A stretch of DNA of 64,000 nucleotides, taken from positions 1 to 64,000 of the forward strand of contig NZ_JABWGO010000017.1 of NCBI RefSeq assembly GCF_013363995.1, read 5' to 3'. The notes below the pieces were generated by a model. It was not told where the DNA came from. It saw only the letters and a list, made by a program, of their open reading frames with translations, and did no database searches. This DNA is from Nonomuraea rhodomycinica (lineage in GTDB: Bacteria > Actinomycetota > Actinomycetes > Streptosporangiales > Streptosporangiaceae). Both the position numbers and the translations under genes were made by a program. Below, piece after piece: positions 49,724-57,525 of this stretch (within the stretch, counting starts at the first letter, position 1; the number at the start of each line of letters is the position of its first letter).

Positions 49724-51987
49724 GAACGGTGGCCGAGGGAGCGGCGGGCGGCCCGCGCCAGGGCGGCCGGGTCCGGGGCGGTGAGGACGGCGGCGATGTG
49801 GGCGTCGGGACGGACGAGCCACGCCTCGCACGGCCTGGCCTCCAGAGCCTTGCGCACGTCTCCGACCGGATCGATCTCCTCCACCGCCACCACCGTGACC
49901 GGCGCCGCCCGCACCGCGTCCCGCGCCGCCGCCGTGAGCGTCTCGCGGTCGCAGCCCTCGGTGAGCAGGACGAGCAGCCCGTCGCGGCAGAGCTGCCGCA
50001 ACCTGGTCACCTCCGGCCGTCCCGGGACGGAGACCGGCGCGTCGGGCACGATGACGCCCGGCACTGGGGCCGGTGACTCTCCTCTGGGTGGGCGCCCGGT
50101 GAACGTCCGTCCGGGCGCGGGAGTCGTCAGCGGCGAGTCGAGATACCAGAACGGCTCCGCGAACCGCCCCGAGTCCACCGCCGCCACCGCCTCCGCAGCG
50201 TCCGCGACCTCACTCACCTCTCGTGCGTCATGGCTCCCGTCCGGGTCGCGTCCGTCTGGGCGGGGTCCGTCCGTGGCGCGCTCATCCGTGCCGCACGGAT
50301 CTGCGGTGCCGTCTGGATCACTCACATCCGCATGGCGTCCGCCTGAATCGCGCCCCGTCGTGTCGGCGTCGGGGTGCCCGTCCGAGTAGCGTTCACCCTC
50401 GCAGACGCCCGGGCGCCCGGACGGGTCGCGTACGACCTCCACAGCCTTTGGACATCCGCTCGTGGCGCGCCCGACCTCCACGGCGTATGGATCGCGCCCG
50501 GTCGGTTCGCGCCTGAGCTCGTCGGCGTTCGGGCGGGTTCGGGCGGCGCGTTGGAGGATCGCGCGGCGGCGGGCTCGGCCCTCCTCCGTGCGAGGCACCA
50601 GAAAGTGCATCGTCGCCCCCGTCACCTCCAGGTTCTCCAGCGCCGCCGCCCGCCGTTCCAGCTCGTACGTCTCCAGCAGCTCCTCCGGCGCCCACCCGTG
50701 CCGGACGAACGCGATCTTCCAGGCGGCGTTCTCCGCGTCCGGCACCCCCGAGTTGAGCCCCCGTGCGCCGAACGGCGCCACCAGGTGCGCGCAGTCGCCT
50801 GCCAGCAGTACCCGGCCGACCCGCATCCGCCCGGCCACCCGGGCGTGGAAGCGGTACACGGTCCGCCACAGCAGCTCGTACGCCCGTTCTCCCACGATCG
50901 TCCGGATCCGCCGGTCGAGCCCGCCCGACGCCTCCTCGGCGGCCAGGTCGAAATCCGGCGGCACCTGCCAGTCGATGCGGTACGTCGAGCCGGGGCACGG
51001 GTGGATGAGCACCTGACGGCCGGGGTTCCAGGCGGGGTCGAAGTGGAAACGCCGCTCCCGCTCCCAGCCGGGCAGGTCCGCCCGGATGTCGCAGATGAGA
51101 AACCGTTCGTCGAACGTCTCCCCGTCGAACGACACCCCCAGCGCGTCCCGGACGACGCCGCCGTGGGCGCCCGCGCAGGCGATCACGTGCGAACCCCGCA
51201 CCTCGGCGCCGTCCGCGCACCGCACCGTGACACCACCGGGATCTTCGGTGAACGCGACCGCCTCGTGCCCCCACCGCACGTCGATGAGCGGCGTCGCGGC
51301 GATCCGCTCGTCCAGCAGCTCCTCGGTACGGGCCTGCGAGATGTTCACGAACGGCGGCAGCGGCGAACGGCCCGGATCGAAGCTCCACGCGAACAGCTCA
51401 CGGTCGCGGTAGTAGGTGCGGGCGGTGGTCCAGGTCAGCCCCTCGGCGGTGATGGCCGCGCAGCCCGCCGCCTCCCACACGTCGAGCACGTCCCGCTGCT
51501 GGCAGATCGACCTCGACCCGGCGGCGACGCGGCCGGACAGCCGGTCGAGGACGACGACGGGGAGCCCCCAGCGGGCCAGCAACAGGGCAGCGGTCTGCCC
51601 CACCGGCCCGGCCCCGATCACCACCACCGGCAGCGACGCCGCCGCCTCCACCGCTGGCACGACTCCGGCCCGCGCCACCTCGGCTTCTCCGGTTTCCGGG
51701 TCCGGCCGGGCCTCGGGCTGGGCCCCTACTTGGGGATCCGAGCGTGTTTGGGATTGAGCGCGTGGCCGGGGTCGAGAGCTTGCTTGGGACTCCGCCGGCG
51801 GTCGGGGCTTCGGGCGCGCTCCCGACTCGGTCCGCTTCTGCGAACCTGAGCGTGCTTTCGAGGCGGGCCCCACCTTTGGGTCGGCCTGCCGCTGTGACTT
51901 GGCTCGCCGCTGTGGCTCGGCTCGTTCGCGTGAGTCGGCTCGCATGGCGCGGGGTGGGAGGTCGCGGAGCGGTTCGTCGTCCGGCAT
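49720..51987 (-). CDS. FAD-dependent aromatic-ring monooxygenase with low-complexity inserts
   Basis: A 755-residue group A flavin hydroxylase. The dinucleotide fold SLPVVVIGAGPVGQTAALLL begins only near residue 117, after an N-terminal extension of Gln/Arg/Ser/Pro repeats. The core continues with SICQQRDVLDVWE, GAHGGVVRDALG and GRVLLAGDCAHLVAPFGARG plus GLNSGVPDAENAAWKIAF, as in MhpA-type 3-hydroxyphenylpropionate hydroxylases. A second low-complexity segment of Gly/Asp/Arg/Pro with several Cys (about residues 490-600) precedes the C-terminal thioredoxin-like domain (FAEPFWYLDSPLT onward). It is transcribed after the MBL-fold gene (6 bp apart). Confidence 0.82.
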   Translation of the reverse strand: MPDDEPLRDLPPRAMRADSRERAEPQRRAKSQRQADPKVGPASKARSGSQKRTESGARPKPRPPAESQASSRPRPRAQSQTRSDPQVGAQPEARPDPETGEAEVARAGVVPAVEAAASLPVVVIGAGPVGQTAALLLARWGLPVVVLDRLSGRVAAGSRSICQQRDVLDVWEAAGCAAITAEGLTWTTARTYYRDRELFAWSFDPGRSPLPPFVNISQARTEELLDERIAATPLIDVRWGHEAVAFTEDPGGVTVRCADGAEVRGSHVIACAGAHGGVVRDALGVSFDGETFDERFLICDIRADLPGWERERRFHFDPAWNPGRQVLIHPCPGSTYRIDWQVPPDFDLAAEEASGGLDRRIRTIVGERAYELLWRTVYRFHARVAGRMRVGRVLLAGDCAHLVAPFGARGLNSGVPDAENAAWKIAFVRHGWAPEELLETYELERRAAALENLEVTGATMHFLVPRTEEGRARRRAILQRAARTRPNADELRREPTGRDPYAVEVGRATSGCPKAVEVVRDPSGRPGVCEGERYSDGHPDADTTGRDSGGRHADVSDPDGTADPCGTDERATDGPRPDGRDPDGSHDAREVSEVADAAEAVAAVDSGRFAEPFWYLDSPLTTPAPGRTFTGRPPRGESPAPVPGVIVPDAPVSVPGRPEVTRLRQLCRDGLLVLLTEGCDRETLTAAARDAVRAAPVTVVAVEEIDPVGDVRKALEARPCEAWLVRPDAHIAAVLTAPDPAALARAARRSLGHRS
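50225..50530 (-). repeat. Degenerate tandem repeats in the monooxygenase insert
   Basis: The DNA repeats words such as GTCCG, GGCGTC, ACCTCCAC and CGGGTCGCG with irregular spacing over about 300 bases. It encodes a Gly/Asp/Arg/Pro-rich insert with cysteines. The pattern looks like expanded and diverged repeats and interrupts an otherwise conserved enzyme between its substrate domain and C-terminal domain. Confidence 0.55.
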
Positions 51988-51993
51988 CGTCGA

Positions 51994-52956
51994 TCAGCCC
52001 TGGAGGAGGTCCCAGACCTCGCGGTCGCGGGCGGCCGTCCAGATGCGGGGGCGTTCGACGCCGGACAGCTCGTCCCACAGCCGCGAGACGTCGAACGGCA
52101 GACAGTGCTCGAAGATCGGCCACCCGCCGAACCGGGGCGCGAGCCCCTCGTGCACCGCCTCGAAGGCCTGCTTGAGCGTGCCGCCCGCGTCGCGCACCGC
52201 GCCCACCTCCCGGATCATGACCTCCAGGAACATCCGCGTCTGCGCGATGGCCGCGTCCACCGCCTCACGTCCCCGGGCGACCGCGCCGCGACCTCCGACC
52301 AGCGTCTCGGCCCCCAGCTCCGCGATCCGGTCGAGCGTGCCGGTGGCCCAGTCGCGGTGGAAGGCGTCGCCGGTGTAGAGGGCGGCCTGGGCCTCCACCA
52401 GGTCGCCGGCGAACAGGATGCGCCGTTCCGGCAGCCAGGCCACCAGATCGCCCTCGGTGTGGCCGCGCCCGCAGTGCCACAGCACGAGGTCGCCGCGCCC
52501 GCCGCCGAGGTCGATCGTGAGCCGGTCGGAGAAGGTCAGCGTCGGCCACGTCAGGCCCGGGATGCTGGCGGGCTCCTTGAACAGGCGCGGCATCCGCCCG
52601 AACTCCGACTCCCAGTCCTCCTTGCCGCGCTCGGCGACCAGCTCCCGTGTCTTGTCGTGCGCCACGACGACGTCGGCGCCGAACGCGCTCGCGCCCAGCA
52701 CCCGTACGGCGTGGTAGTGCGACAGCACGAGATAGCGCACCGGCTTGCGGGTGTGCTCGCGCAGCCGGTCCAGCCACGCGCGCGCCGCCACGGGCGTGGC
52801 CAGCGCCTCGAAGCAGACGAGGAAGTCCTCGCCCTCGATCGCGCCGGCGTTGGGATCGCCCTCGGCGGTGAACGCGTACACGCCGTCCGCGAGCACGTCG
52901 AGGGTCTGCCGCTGGTCGGCCAGGTCGGCCGACGAGGCGAACGCCTTCGCCGTCAT
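51994..52956 (-). CDS. MBL-fold metallo-hydrolase with altered metal motif
   Basis: A 320-residue beta-lactamase-fold protein. The region that normally reads HxHxDH is LSHYHAVRVLGA, lacking the Asp and third His. Later elements are present: LWHCGRGHTEGDLVAWLPER and ILFAGDLVEAQAALYTGDAF. This 'SHYHAVRVLG' variant is a recognised subgroup and may bind one metal or use other ligands. ATG 52956 begins TAKAFASSADLADQ. It precedes the flavin monooxygenase gene by 6 bp, so hydrolysis and ring oxidation may act in one degradative route. Confidence 0.85.
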   Translation of the reverse strand: MTAKAFASSADLADQRQTLDVLADGVYAFTAEGDPNAGAIEGEDFLVCFEALATPVAARAWLDRLREHTRKPVRYLVLSHYHAVRVLGASAFGADVVVAHDKTRELVAERGKEDWESEFGRMPRLFKEPASIPGLTWPTLTFSDRLTIDLGGGRGDLVLWHCGRGHTEGDLVAWLPERRILFAGDLVEAQAALYTGDAFHRDWATGTLDRIAELGAETLVGGRGAVARGREAVDAAIAQTRMFLEVMIREVGAVRDAGGTLKQAFEAVHEGLAPRFGGWPIFEHCLPFDVSRLWDELSGVERPRIWTAARDREVWDLLQG

Positions 52957-53082
52957 GCGCCCTCCCGATGCCGGGGGATCGACAGGACCGGCTCGCCCCC
53001 GGAGGGAAGAGCCGGGTCGTCTTCACCTTACGCCGCCACAGGCCGGAAACCCGGAACCCGCGAGCCGGGAGCCGGGCGGGTG

Positions 53083-54771
53083 TCAGGGCCGCAGGAACGC
53101 CCGCAGCCGCTCCAGCGGCCAGGTGTTGATCACGTCGTCGGTGGTGAGCCAGGCCCGTTGCGCGATGCCGACGCCGTAGCGCTGGTGGGCCAGGTGGGGG
53201 ATGGCGTGGGAGTCGCTGTCGATGGAGAACTTGACCCCGTGGTGCTTGGCCAGCCGCACCAGGTCGGCCGGCAGGTCGGAGCGGTCGGGATAGGAGTCGA
53301 TCTCCATGACCGTGCCCGTGCGGGCGGCGGCGCGGAAGACGGCGTCCCAGTCGGCGTCGACCGGGTCGCGCTTGCCGATCTTGCGGGTGGTGGGGTGGCC
53401 GATGATGTCGACGTACGGGTTCTCGCAGGCGGCGATGAAGCGGCGGGTCATCTCGTCGCGCGGCATGCCGAAGTGGGAGTGGACGGAGGCCACGCACACG
53501 TCGAACGCGCGCAGCACCTCGGCGGGCCAGTCGACCGAGCCGTCGGGCGCGATGTTGAGCTCGGTGCCGTGCAGCAGCCGCATGCCCGGATGACGCTCCT
53601 GGAGCTTGGCCAGCCGCTCGCGCTGCTCCAGCGCCTTGTCGAGCGTCATGCGCTGCATGGCCAGGTCGGGCGCGTGGTCGGTGACCGCGTAGTAGGAGTA
53701 GCCGCGCGCCTCGGCGGCGGCCACCATGTCCTCCAGCGAGGCGATGCCGTCGGTCAGGTCGGTGTGGGTGTGCAGGTCGCCCCGCAGGTCCTCCAGCCGC
53801 ACCAGCTCGGGCAGCTCGCCGCGCAGCGCCGCGCGCACCTCGCCGCCGTCCTCGCGCATGGGCGGCGGGACGTACTGCATGCCGAGTGCGGCGTAGATGG
53901 CCTCCTCGGTCTCGGCGGCGATCACCCGTTCGCCCTCGAACAGGCCGTACTCCGACAGCTTCCAGCCCTTCTTGACCGCCAGCTCGCGGACCGCGACGTT
54001 GTGCTCCTTGGAGCCCGTGAAGTACTGCAGGGCGGCGCCCCACGAGGCCGCAGGCACCACCCGCAGGTCGATCTGGACGCCGGAGGTGGTGCGGACCGAC
54101 GTCTTCTTGTCGCCCGCGGCGATCACCTCCGCGACGTACGGCTGCGCCCGGAACTCCTCCATGACGGACTCGGGCGCCACGGCGAGGATGTCGATGTCGC
54201 CGATCGTGTCCTTCATGCGGCGCAGCGACCCGGCGTAGGTGATCCGTTCGGCCGTCAGCGACGCCATCACCTGCTCGGCCAGCGACATGGCGACGCCGAT
54301 GTGGACGCGGCGGCCGGCCTGTTCGAGCTGCTGGACGCCCTTGGCGAGGTTGGCCAGGGTCTTGGCGCCGAGCCCCTTGACGCCGTCGAGCCGGCCCGCC
54401 GCGATGGCCTCGCCCAGCGCGGCGGGGGAGTCGATGCCGAAGTCCTCGAACAGCATGATCGCGGTCTTCGGGCCCAGCGACGGCACCCGCGTCAGCCGCA
54501 GCACGCCCTCGGGAACCCGGCCGCGCAGGTCGTCGAGCTGCCGGAAGCTCCCGCGCTGCAGGAACTCCTCCATCTTCTTCGCGATCGCCTCGCCGACGCC
54601 CGGGACGGAGCGCACGTCGACGGCCGAGATGTCCTCGGGGAAGCCGGCGATGGCCTTGGCGGCCTTCTGGTAACTGCGCACCCGGAAGGCGTCGCCGCCC
54701 GTCAGCGCGAACAGCTCGGCGTATTCCTGCAGCGCAGCCGCCGCTTCCTCGTTAGCACGTGCCATGGCCAA
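53083..54771 (-). CDS. polX: DNA polymerase/3'-5' exonuclease PolX
   Basis: A 562-residue family X polymerase. Helix-hairpin-helix motifs (VRSVPGVGEAIAKKMEEFL; VPSLGPKTAIMLFEDFG) are followed by the nucleotidyl-transfer region (YAGSLRRMKDTIGDIDILAV and VQIDLRVVPA, carrying the catalytic Asp residues). The C-terminal PHP nuclease domain has the metal ligands DLHTHTDLTDG, TDHAPD, HGTELNI, SVHSHF and DSDSHA. It fills short gaps in DNA repair. The start is GTG or the ATG two codons in (54765). It is complete and stands alone. Confidence 0.95.
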   Translation of the reverse strand: MAMARANEEAAAALQEYAELFALTGGDAFRVRSYQKAAKAIAGFPEDISAVDVRSVPGVGEAIAKKMEEFLQRGSFRQLDDLRGRVPEGVLRLTRVPSLGPKTAIMLFEDFGIDSPAALGEAIAAGRLDGVKGLGAKTLANLAKGVQQLEQAGRRVHIGVAMSLAEQVMASLTAERITYAGSLRRMKDTIGDIDILAVAPESVMEEFRAQPYVAEVIAAGDKKTSVRTTSGVQIDLRVVPAASWGAALQYFTGSKEHNVAVRELAVKKGWKLSEYGLFEGERVIAAETEEAIYAALGMQYVPPPMREDGGEVRAALRGELPELVRLEDLRGDLHTHTDLTDGIASLEDMVAAAEARGYSYYAVTDHAPDLAMQRMTLDKALEQRERLAKLQERHPGMRLLHGTELNIAPDGSVDWPAEVLRAFDVCVASVHSHFGMPRDEMTRRFIAACENPYVDIIGHPTTRKIGKRDPVDADWDAVFRAAARTGTVMEIDSYPDRSDLPADLVRLAKHHGVKFSIDSDSHAIPHLAHQRYGVGIAQRAWLTTDDVINTWPLERLRAFLRP

Positions 54772-54881
54772 AGCTTAGAAGCCGCCACCGACACTTCCGC
54801 CCCGCCCGCGTGGCGGGCGCCGGGCGGCTGACAGCGCGCTGAGTGCGGTTGGTGAGCGGGGGGCTTGAGGGTGGGGACGTC

Positions 54882-54998
54882 CCGCAGCCGCGCGCCACCG
54901 GCCCGCGCCGGGCCGGTGGCGGTGTCGAGCGCGAGAGGGCCGAGGATGCCGACGCGCACCCGCCCACCGTCGCCGCCCGGCCCCGTCGCGTTCGCCAT
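54882..54998 (-). pseudogene. 5' fragment of a SARP/BTAD-type regulator
   Basis: A 39-codon stretch from ATG 54998 reads VRVGILGPLALDTATGPARA then GGARLR, the conserved start of AfsR/SARP-type regulators (strand 1 and the GG-x-RLR turn). After that the sequence changes to unrelated residues and the rest of the DNA-binding and BTAD domains is absent. I infer a truncated gene left next to polX. The 328-bp gap 54772-55099 holds this fragment and the tandem repeats at 55051. Confidence 0.6.
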
Positions 54999-55050
54999 GG
55001 TCCGGAGTCTGTCAGACGTCCCTGCCGGCGGCCCGGCGGGAAGCGCGCGT

Positions 55051-55111
55051 CACGCCCCCAGAAGGCGCGTCCACACCCCCAGAAGGCGCGTCCACGCCGT
55101 CAGAAGCGGAC
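55051..55111. repeat. 21-bp tandem repeat at the 3' end of an aldo/keto reductase gene
   Basis: Copies at 55051-55071 and 55072-55092 differ at one base (CACGCCCCCAGAAGGCGCGT versus CACACCCCCAGAAGGCGCGT). A diverged third copy (55093-55111) contains the gene's stop codon. This looks like recent amplification of the gene end. Confidence 0.85.
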
Positions 55112-56068
55112 CTCGCGCGGCCGGTACGGCTCGGCGAGCGCGGCGAGCTCCTCCTCCGAGAGGCGCACGTCCACCGCGGCGACGGCGTCGTCCACGTGCC
55201 GGTCCTTCGTGGCGCCCACGATCGGGGCCGTGATCGCCGGCTGCTGGAGCACCCAGGCCAGGGCGACCTGGGCGGGAGGCAGCTCGCGTTCCTTGGCGAT
55301 CCGGGCCACCCGGTCGATGATCAGCTGGTCGTTGTCCGGCTCGTACAGGAAGCCGATGCGCGGGTCGGAGCCGGCCCGCGCGGTGGCCGCGTCCTGGCCG
55401 GCGCGGGCGAGGACGCCGCGCGCCAGCGGGCTCCACGGGATGACGCCCACGCCCTGGTCCTGGCAGAGCGGCAGCATCTCCCGCTCCTCCTCGCGGTAGA
55501 GCAGGTTGTAGTGCGGCTGCATGGACACGAACCTGGTCCAGCCGTTGACCTCGGCGACATGCTGCGCCTTGGCGAACTGCCACGCCCACATGGTGGACGC
55601 GCCGATGTAGCGGGCCTTTCCGGCCCTGACCACGTCGTGCAGCGCCTCCATCGTCTCCTCGATGGGCGTCTCGTCGTCCCAGCGGTGGATCTGGTAGAGG
55701 TCCACGTAGTCGGTGCCGAGCCGGCGCAGCGACGCGTCGATCGAGGCGTGGATGTGCTTGCGCGACAGGCCGCGGTCGTTGCGCCCCTTGCCCATGGGGA
55801 AGAAGACCTTGGTCGCGAGCACGTAGTCCTCGCGGCTGGGGAAGATCTTGCGGAGGAGGTTGCCGGTCACCACCTCGCTCGCGCCGGCGCTGTAGACGTT
55901 CGCGGTGTCGAAGAAGGTGACGCCCGCGTCGGCCGCGCGGCGGACGAGCGGCTCCGCCTGCTCCTCGGGCAGCGTCCACTCCATCTTGGCCGGATCGCCG
56001 AAGCTCATCATGCCGAGGCAGATCCGGGACACCTTCAGGCCGGTAGAGCCGAGTCGGGTGTATTCCAT
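55100..56068 (-). CDS. Aldo/keto reductase
   Basis: A 322-residue NADPH-dependent reductase. Marks are MEYTRLGSTGLKVSRICLG at the start, FFDTANVYSAGASE (Asp and Tyr), LATKVFFPMGKG (Lys), YVDLYQIHRWDDETPIEETM (His) and PIVGATKDRHVDDAVAA near the end. ATG 56068 gives the canonical N-terminus, so the longer frame from 56134 is not used. It belongs to the group that includes YajO/Gcy-like reductases. It differs from the other aldo/keto reductase at 43713-44660 in sequence and neighbours. Confidence 0.9.
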   Translation of the reverse strand: MEYTRLGSTGLKVSRICLGMMSFGDPAKMEWTLPEEQAEPLVRRAADAGVTFFDTANVYSAGASEVVTGNLLRKIFPSREDYVLATKVFFPMGKGRNDRGLSRKHIHASIDASLRRLGTDYVDLYQIHRWDDETPIEETMEALHDVVRAGKARYIGASTMWAWQFAKAQHVAEVNGWTRFVSMQPHYNLLYREEEREMLPLCQDQGVGVIPWSPLARGVLARAGQDAATARAGSDPRIGFLYEPDNDQLIIDRVARIAKERELPPAQVALAWVLQQPAITAPIVGATKDRHVDDAVAAVDVRLSEEELAALAEPYRPREVRF

Positions 56069-56205
56069 GGGGTCAACCCTATGACGGACATGTTTCTCCA
56101 GAATTGCGACCCCATGGTGTCCGAACCAGGCCATGTTCTTTACAGGCGCCGATCGATCGGGTCGATTAGAGACAGGGGCGGGACCGGGCGTCAGGCGGGG
56201 GGCTG

Positions 56206-57408
56206 GTGTACGGCACAGGGAACGGGTTCGCGTCCCGGATGCGCTCGGCGGTCGTCACTCCCCTGTCCCCGTTGCTGCTGGGCCGGGTCGCGCTGACGGC
56301 GGGGCTGGCGGGCGTGACCGCGCCGGTCCAGGTGGCCCTCTCGGCGGGAGGGCTCTCGGCCGGGCCGCTCCCGGCGGGAGGGGCGGCGGCGGGCGGGCCG
56401 GGATGGGCGCTCGCCGGGACGGCGGCGCTGATGGCGCTGCTGGTCGTGCACGCGCGGTTCCTGCTCGGGGTGCTGGCGCGCCGCGAGGGCGGGTGGTGGC
56501 TGGTCGGCGCGCAGGCGTGGCTGACGTACCTGCCGATGCCGTGGTACGGGGCGGCGTGGACGCCGGTGTGCGGGCTGCTGTCGGGCGCGCTGCTCGTCGT
56601 CGCCTACCGGGTCCGGTCGCCGGCGCTGGTGGCGCTCGCGGTGGCGTGCGGCCCGGTGCTGCTGTGGGCGCCGCCCGGCGCCCTGGACCACATCGGCTGG
56701 GCGGTGGCGGCGCCGGCGCTGGGGCTGGCCGAGTACGCCGTGGTGACGCTCGCCGTGCGGGCGCACTGGCTGGCCGGCGCCCGCAACGACGTCATCGAAC
56801 GGGCGGTCGCGCTGGAGCGCCGCCGGTTCACCCGCGACCTGCACGACCTGGTGGGGCACCGGCTGACGGCCCTGGTGCTGAAGGCGCAGCTCGTGGAGCG
56901 GCTGGTGCGGGAGGGCGATCCCAAGGCGGGGATCGAGGCGGGGGAGACGCTGGAGCTGCTGCGCGTCCTCGCCTCCGACGTGCGCGCCGTCGCCCACGGC
57001 GCGGGGCACGCGTCGCTGGAGAGCGAGCTGGCGTCGGCGCGCGCCCTGCTGGAGTCGGTGGGGGTGCGCTGCGACGTACGGGTGTCGTGCCGGGAGATGC
57101 CGGGGGAGGTGTCCGAGGCGCTGGTCCACGTGCTGCGCGAGGGGGTGACGAACATCCTGCGGCACGCGGCGGCGCGGCGGTGCGTGATCCGGCTGGACGA
57201 GCAGGACCGGCTGATCCGGCTGTCGATGAGGAACGACGGCGTCCGCCCCGGACGGCGCCGGGACGGCGGTGACGGGCAGGGCCTGGGGAATCTCACCGAG
57301 CGCGTCGCGCTGCTGGGCGGGTGGCTGGAGACGGAGATCAGCGGCGCTGAATTCGCTTTCTCGGCTTTCGTTCCCCGGGCCCATCGTGACCGTCTAACCA
57401 GCGTTTGA
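56206..57408 (+). CDS. NarL-type sensor histidine kinase beside the lanthipeptide genes
   Basis: A 400-residue kinase with about five or six membrane helices in the first 185 residues and no large extracellular domain. The HisKA_3 phosphoacceptor helix is RRRFTRDLHDLVGHRLTALV, and the small HATPase has LREGVTNILRHAAARRC, MRNDG and GLGNLTERVALLGGWLE. Such kinases (DesK-like) pair with NarL/LuxR-type response regulators. None is present before the LanKC gene, so the partner may lie past the right edge or elsewhere. Start GTG 56206 versus ATG 56239 is uncertain. It probably controls the lanthipeptide operon that begins 117 bp downstream. Confidence 0.87.
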   Translation: MYGTGNGFASRMRSAVVTPLSPLLLGRVALTAGLAGVTAPVQVALSAGGLSAGPLPAGGAAAGGPGWALAGTAALMALLVVHARFLLGVLARREGGWWLVGAQAWLTYLPMPWYGAAWTPVCGLLSGALLVVAYRVRSPALVALAVACGPVLLWAPPGALDHIGWAVAAPALGLAEYAVVTLAVRAHWLAGARNDVIERAVALERRRFTRDLHDLVGHRLTALVLKAQLVERLVREGDPKAGIEAGETLELLRVLASDVRAVAHGAGHASLESELASARALLESVGVRCDVRVSCREMPGEVSEALVHVLREGVTNILRHAAARRCVIRLDEQDRLIRLSMRNDGVRPGRRRDGGDGQGLGNLTERVALLGGWLETEISGAEFAFSAFVPRAHRDRLTSV

Positions 57409-57424
57409 TGAGGAACGCACATAT

Positions 57425-57464
57425 GTAATCACATTTCGCACAATAGAGCGGTTTAATGTGTTAC
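57425..57464 (+). promoter_or_regulatory. AT-rich inverted repeat before the LanKC gene
   Basis: GTAATCACATT (57425-57435) and AATGTGTTAC (57455-57464) form a near-perfect inverted repeat (one extra base) around a 19-base spacer. The 117-bp gap is strongly AT-rich at this point compared with flanking genes. It is the natural site for the lanthipeptide promoter and for the response regulator served by the upstream histidine kinase. Confidence 0.5.
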
Positions 57465-57525
57465 TAGCCGCATACCCGCCCGGAGCGCCAATCTTTACTC
57501 CAGACCGCACCGGGAGGGGCGCCAG

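Noticed and set aside
54895..54919. 11-bp inverted repeat with a CGC loop as a terminator
   Set aside because: It lies within the coding part of the SARP fragment (codons for Thr-Gly-Pro-Ala-Arg) and not after a gene end; it probably reflects codon composition.
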